Assembly: GCA_965217125.1 (NCBI GenBank)
Contig: OZ244244.1
Coordinates: 1,364,001 to 1,428,000 of the forward strand
From: JAAOIF01 sp965217125
GTDB lineage: Bacteria > Pseudomonadota > Gammaproteobacteria > PS1 > Pseudothioglobaceae
Length of the DNA stretch: 64,000 nt
Direction: 5' to 3'
Position 1 is the stretch's first letter; every line of letters starts with the position of its first letter. The notes beneath the pieces were generated by a model that was not told the DNA's origin, ran no database searches, and worked only from the letters and a program-made list of their open reading frames with translations. The position numbers and the translations under genes are program-made. Below are positions 62,647 through 64,000 of this stretch, piece after piece.

Positions 62647-63351
62647 TTAGGACTCATTACTACCTAAATGGTTAATTGCAGCAGACAAGCCAAATGCTAC
62701 AGCACCTTCTATTTTTTTGCCAAAACGAGCACTTGGATGACAAAAATCTATAATGTGCGTGTTATGGTTTTTAATTAAAACATCCCAATACCCCACACCA
62801 TTTGGTGTATATTTTAATTTTTCTTCACCTGAAAATACTTCCTTGTAAACTATTTCTCCAACACCACAGCAGACAATAAAATCAGGCTGATAAATGGCTA
62901 TTTGCTCTTTTATTTCGCTTTTATTATCTTCTGCAGTTTTCCATAGTTTAGCTGTTTCTACAGAGCCTCCCCCAGCATTCTTTTTTAATTGCATAAATGC
63001 AAAAGGGGCTAATGATTTAATTAATTCTTTACTGCTTTTTTGTTTTACTTCTTCCCATTTAAGGGCTGGGTGTAATATAGGAACGCACCAGTTGCTAACT
63101 TTTTGCCACCATTGGTTTGGATTATCACGCAGTTCTAATCTTTGATCATAAAAATCTTTATTCTCATGGTTGCAATTTTCTTGCTCTTCTTCACTTAATC
63201 CAAAATTTGCATCTTTAAGAATAAAAAGTATATGTTTTTTCTGTTTAATATATGATTCAGGTGAGGGTGAGCCGTCCTTGATAAAAGGGCGGCGGTTTTC
63301 TTTCTGCATCCATTTTTTAAATAGGGTATTTTCTTGTTCTGTGATATTCAT
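62647..63351 (-). CDS. uracil-DNA glycosylase-superfamily-like protein
   Basis: 234 residues, no signal peptide. HILFILKDANFGLSEEE (about 40-56) resembles the first conserved strand and loop of UDG-fold proteins; QPDFIVCCGVGEIVYK (about 155-170) the central strand, and IIDFCHPSARFGKK (about 201-214) the last motif, with His in HPS as in UDG families. The usual catalytic GxDPG is absent, so activity on uracil is uncertain. It stands alone in the repeat-rich region and is likely accessory. A 27-residue stretch around 110-136 is Lys-rich. Confidence 0.55.
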   Translation of the reverse strand: MNITEQENTLFKKWMQKENRRPFIKDGSPSPESYIKQKKHILFILKDANFGLSEEEQENCNHENKDFYDQRLELRDNPNQWWQKVSNWCVPILHPALKWEEVKQKSSKELIKSLAPFAFMQLKKNAGGGSVETAKLWKTAEDNKSEIKEQIAIYQPDFIVCCGVGEIVYKEVFSGEEKLKYTPNGVGYWDVLIKNHNTHIIDFCHPSARFGKKIEGAVAFGLSAAINHLGSNES

Positions 63352-63545
63352 TTTAAAGTCCTAACTATTGATAAACATCCTAATATACCGAAAAACACAG
63401 GTAAATGTAATTATTCGGAGTAGGGCAAATCAAGGGCGATGTTATTAGGTTTGTTTGAGTGGGTGGGAAAAGCAGGGCAAAAGCAGAGCAAAAGCAGAGC
63501 AAGTCAAGAGCGATGTCATTAGATTTGCTGGTGTGAATTTTATAT

Positions 63546-63725
63546 CATATCGTCTGTTTGGGGGAGGGCGTAGTAGATTTTGCCTCAACGGAACATCCCG
63601 ACGCCCTCCCCCAAGCCCCCACCATAAGAAGTTTATCAAAATCGGGCTTCGCCCTATCGCCTGGACGGCGATTTTTGCCACTTCCACATTGAGGATTGTA
63701 GTGCCATTAGAACCGTTTGTGTTGG
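63546..63725 (-). repeat. dispersed stem-loop element, copy 2 (inverted)
   Basis: Reverse complement closely matches 61677-61858. The large stem is TTGGGGGAGGGCGT (63558-63571) with ACGCCCTCCCCCAA (63601-63614). Relative to copy 1 an A/T pair is replaced by G/C, a compensatory change. GGGC-TTC-GCCC and the ATCGCC/GGCGAT stem are also kept. Confidence 0.8.
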
Positions 63726-63766
63726 TAGGAAAAGCAGAGCAAAACTCTGCTCGTGGTAATTTGTGA

Positions 63767-63796
63767 TTGCTATTTTTTGATTAGGGAACATACTAT
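63767..63796 (+). promoter_or_regulatory. candidate ftsY promoter
   Basis: TTGCTA (63767-63772), 18-nt spacer, TACTAT (63791-63796), 47 nt before the ftsY ATG. Consensus match only. Confidence 0.35.
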
Positions 63797-63843
63797 TATA
63801 GGTCTAATTAAGTAAAATAACGCCTTTATCAATAAATTAATCT

Positions 63844-64000
63844 ATGTTTAATTTTATCAAAAAAAACAAGTCTAAACACAGTGCAAAACCTGGCTTGTTA
63901 AAAGACAAACTAAGTCAATCTCGGCGGCGGCTTGGTGCTGGGTTAGGGGCTTTGTTATTGGGCAAAAAACAAATTGATGATGATTTATTAGATGAATTAG
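63844..64000 (+). CDS. ftsY: FtsY, signal recognition particle receptor (5' part)
   Basis: The first 52 codons are in the window and the frame runs off the end. It starts MFNFIKKNKSK and continues PGLLKDKLSQSRRRLGAGLG then ALLLGKKQIDDDLLDEL, the N domain of FtsY with its characteristic RLGAGLGALLLGKK-type region. Only a very short A-region precedes the N domain, unlike the long acidic A domain of E. coli FtsY. It docks SRP-bound ribosomes at the membrane. Confidence 0.9.
   Translation, partial: MFNFIKKNKSKHSAKPGLLKDKLSQSRRRLGAGLGALLLGKKQIDDDLLDEL

Larger units (their letters stand above)
63352..63843. other. 492-bp non-coding region with repeats
   Basis: Holds the second copy of the stem-loop element (inverted), three reverse-oriented copies of the CTAATA motif (63431-63457, 63505-63535, 63698-63725) and AAAAGCAGAGC tracts (about 63468-63500 and 63728-63745). 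No credible gene. Confidence 0.7.

Noticed and set aside
1..64000. tRNA, rRNA, replication origin or prophage
   Set aside because: Gaps were read on both strands for cloverleaf, rRNA or phage-gene signals and none was convincing; most intergenic gaps are short.

Overview
The window is an A+T-rich piece of a gammaproteobacterial chromosome. Compact housekeeping operons with short overlaps (nlpD-like, miaB-phoH-mnmA-hflD, xseA, ftsB-ispD-ispF, murC-murB-ddl-ftsQ, msrPQ, bat operon, ftsY) and a divergent accessory layer fit a small-genome marine sulfur-oxidiser of the SUP05/Thioglobaceae type, free-living or symbiotic. That placement is an inference from gene order and protein style; no rRNA or other taxonomic marker is present.

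Layout. 1-9046: nlpD-like (cut by the window edge), an MscS channel, the tRNA-modification run miaB-phoH-mnmA-hflD, rpsT with its own promoter and terminator, smr, xseA, an M23 peptidase and an RDD protein. 9117-9724: an accessory membrane protein behind a 13-codon leader ORF. 9829-15217: one long division/isoprenoid/peptidoglycan run ending at ftsQ, with no ftsA/ftsZ following. 15192-18932 (minus): flavin/Fe-S reductase, bolA, mltD and a membrane protein. 19156-20860: a PD-(D/E)XK-type protein with coding repeats, then miaA. 20964-40834 (minus): about 20 kb of three giant modular secreted or surface proteins (1200, 1877 and 3419 residues) built of Ig-like, cadherin-like, C-type-lectin-like and dockerin-like modules. 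40974-48723: murD, a BI-1 protein, rppH, hom, thrC and cysM, with a two-gene ATPase/DUF4276 module and a truncated ATPase remnant inserted between thrC and cysM. 48754-49889: a decayed toxin-antitoxin-chaperone-like locus. 49935-56443 (minus): a complete MoxR/Bat operon. 56514-61384 (minus): hemJ, an M16 peptidase pair, and msrP-msrQ with a 164-bp MITE at the msrQ start. 61385-63843: a repeat-rich accessory region with small ORFs and a UDG-fold-like gene. 63844-end: the start of ftsY.

How it fits together. Cell-wall and division genes dominate the core: precursor synthesis (murC/B/D, ddl), hydrolysis and its control (nlpD-like, M23, mltD) and the divisome (ftsB, ftsQ). The accessory parts are a cell-surface adhesion locus and a small defence-like island, both showing signs of ongoing recombination or decay: mosaic paralogues, a 30-bp array of -10-like boxes, a hexanucleotide repeat, homopolymer frameshifts, a gene remnant and a MITE. 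The strongest candidates for something undescribed are (i) the three-gene modular surface locus, including an unnamed about 90-residue module nested five times inside cadherin-like repeats, (ii) the ATPase/DUF4276 pair beside the decayed TAC-like locus, and (iii) a dispersed element of about 180 bp whose two copies share three stem-loops, with a compensatory base change in the longest stem.
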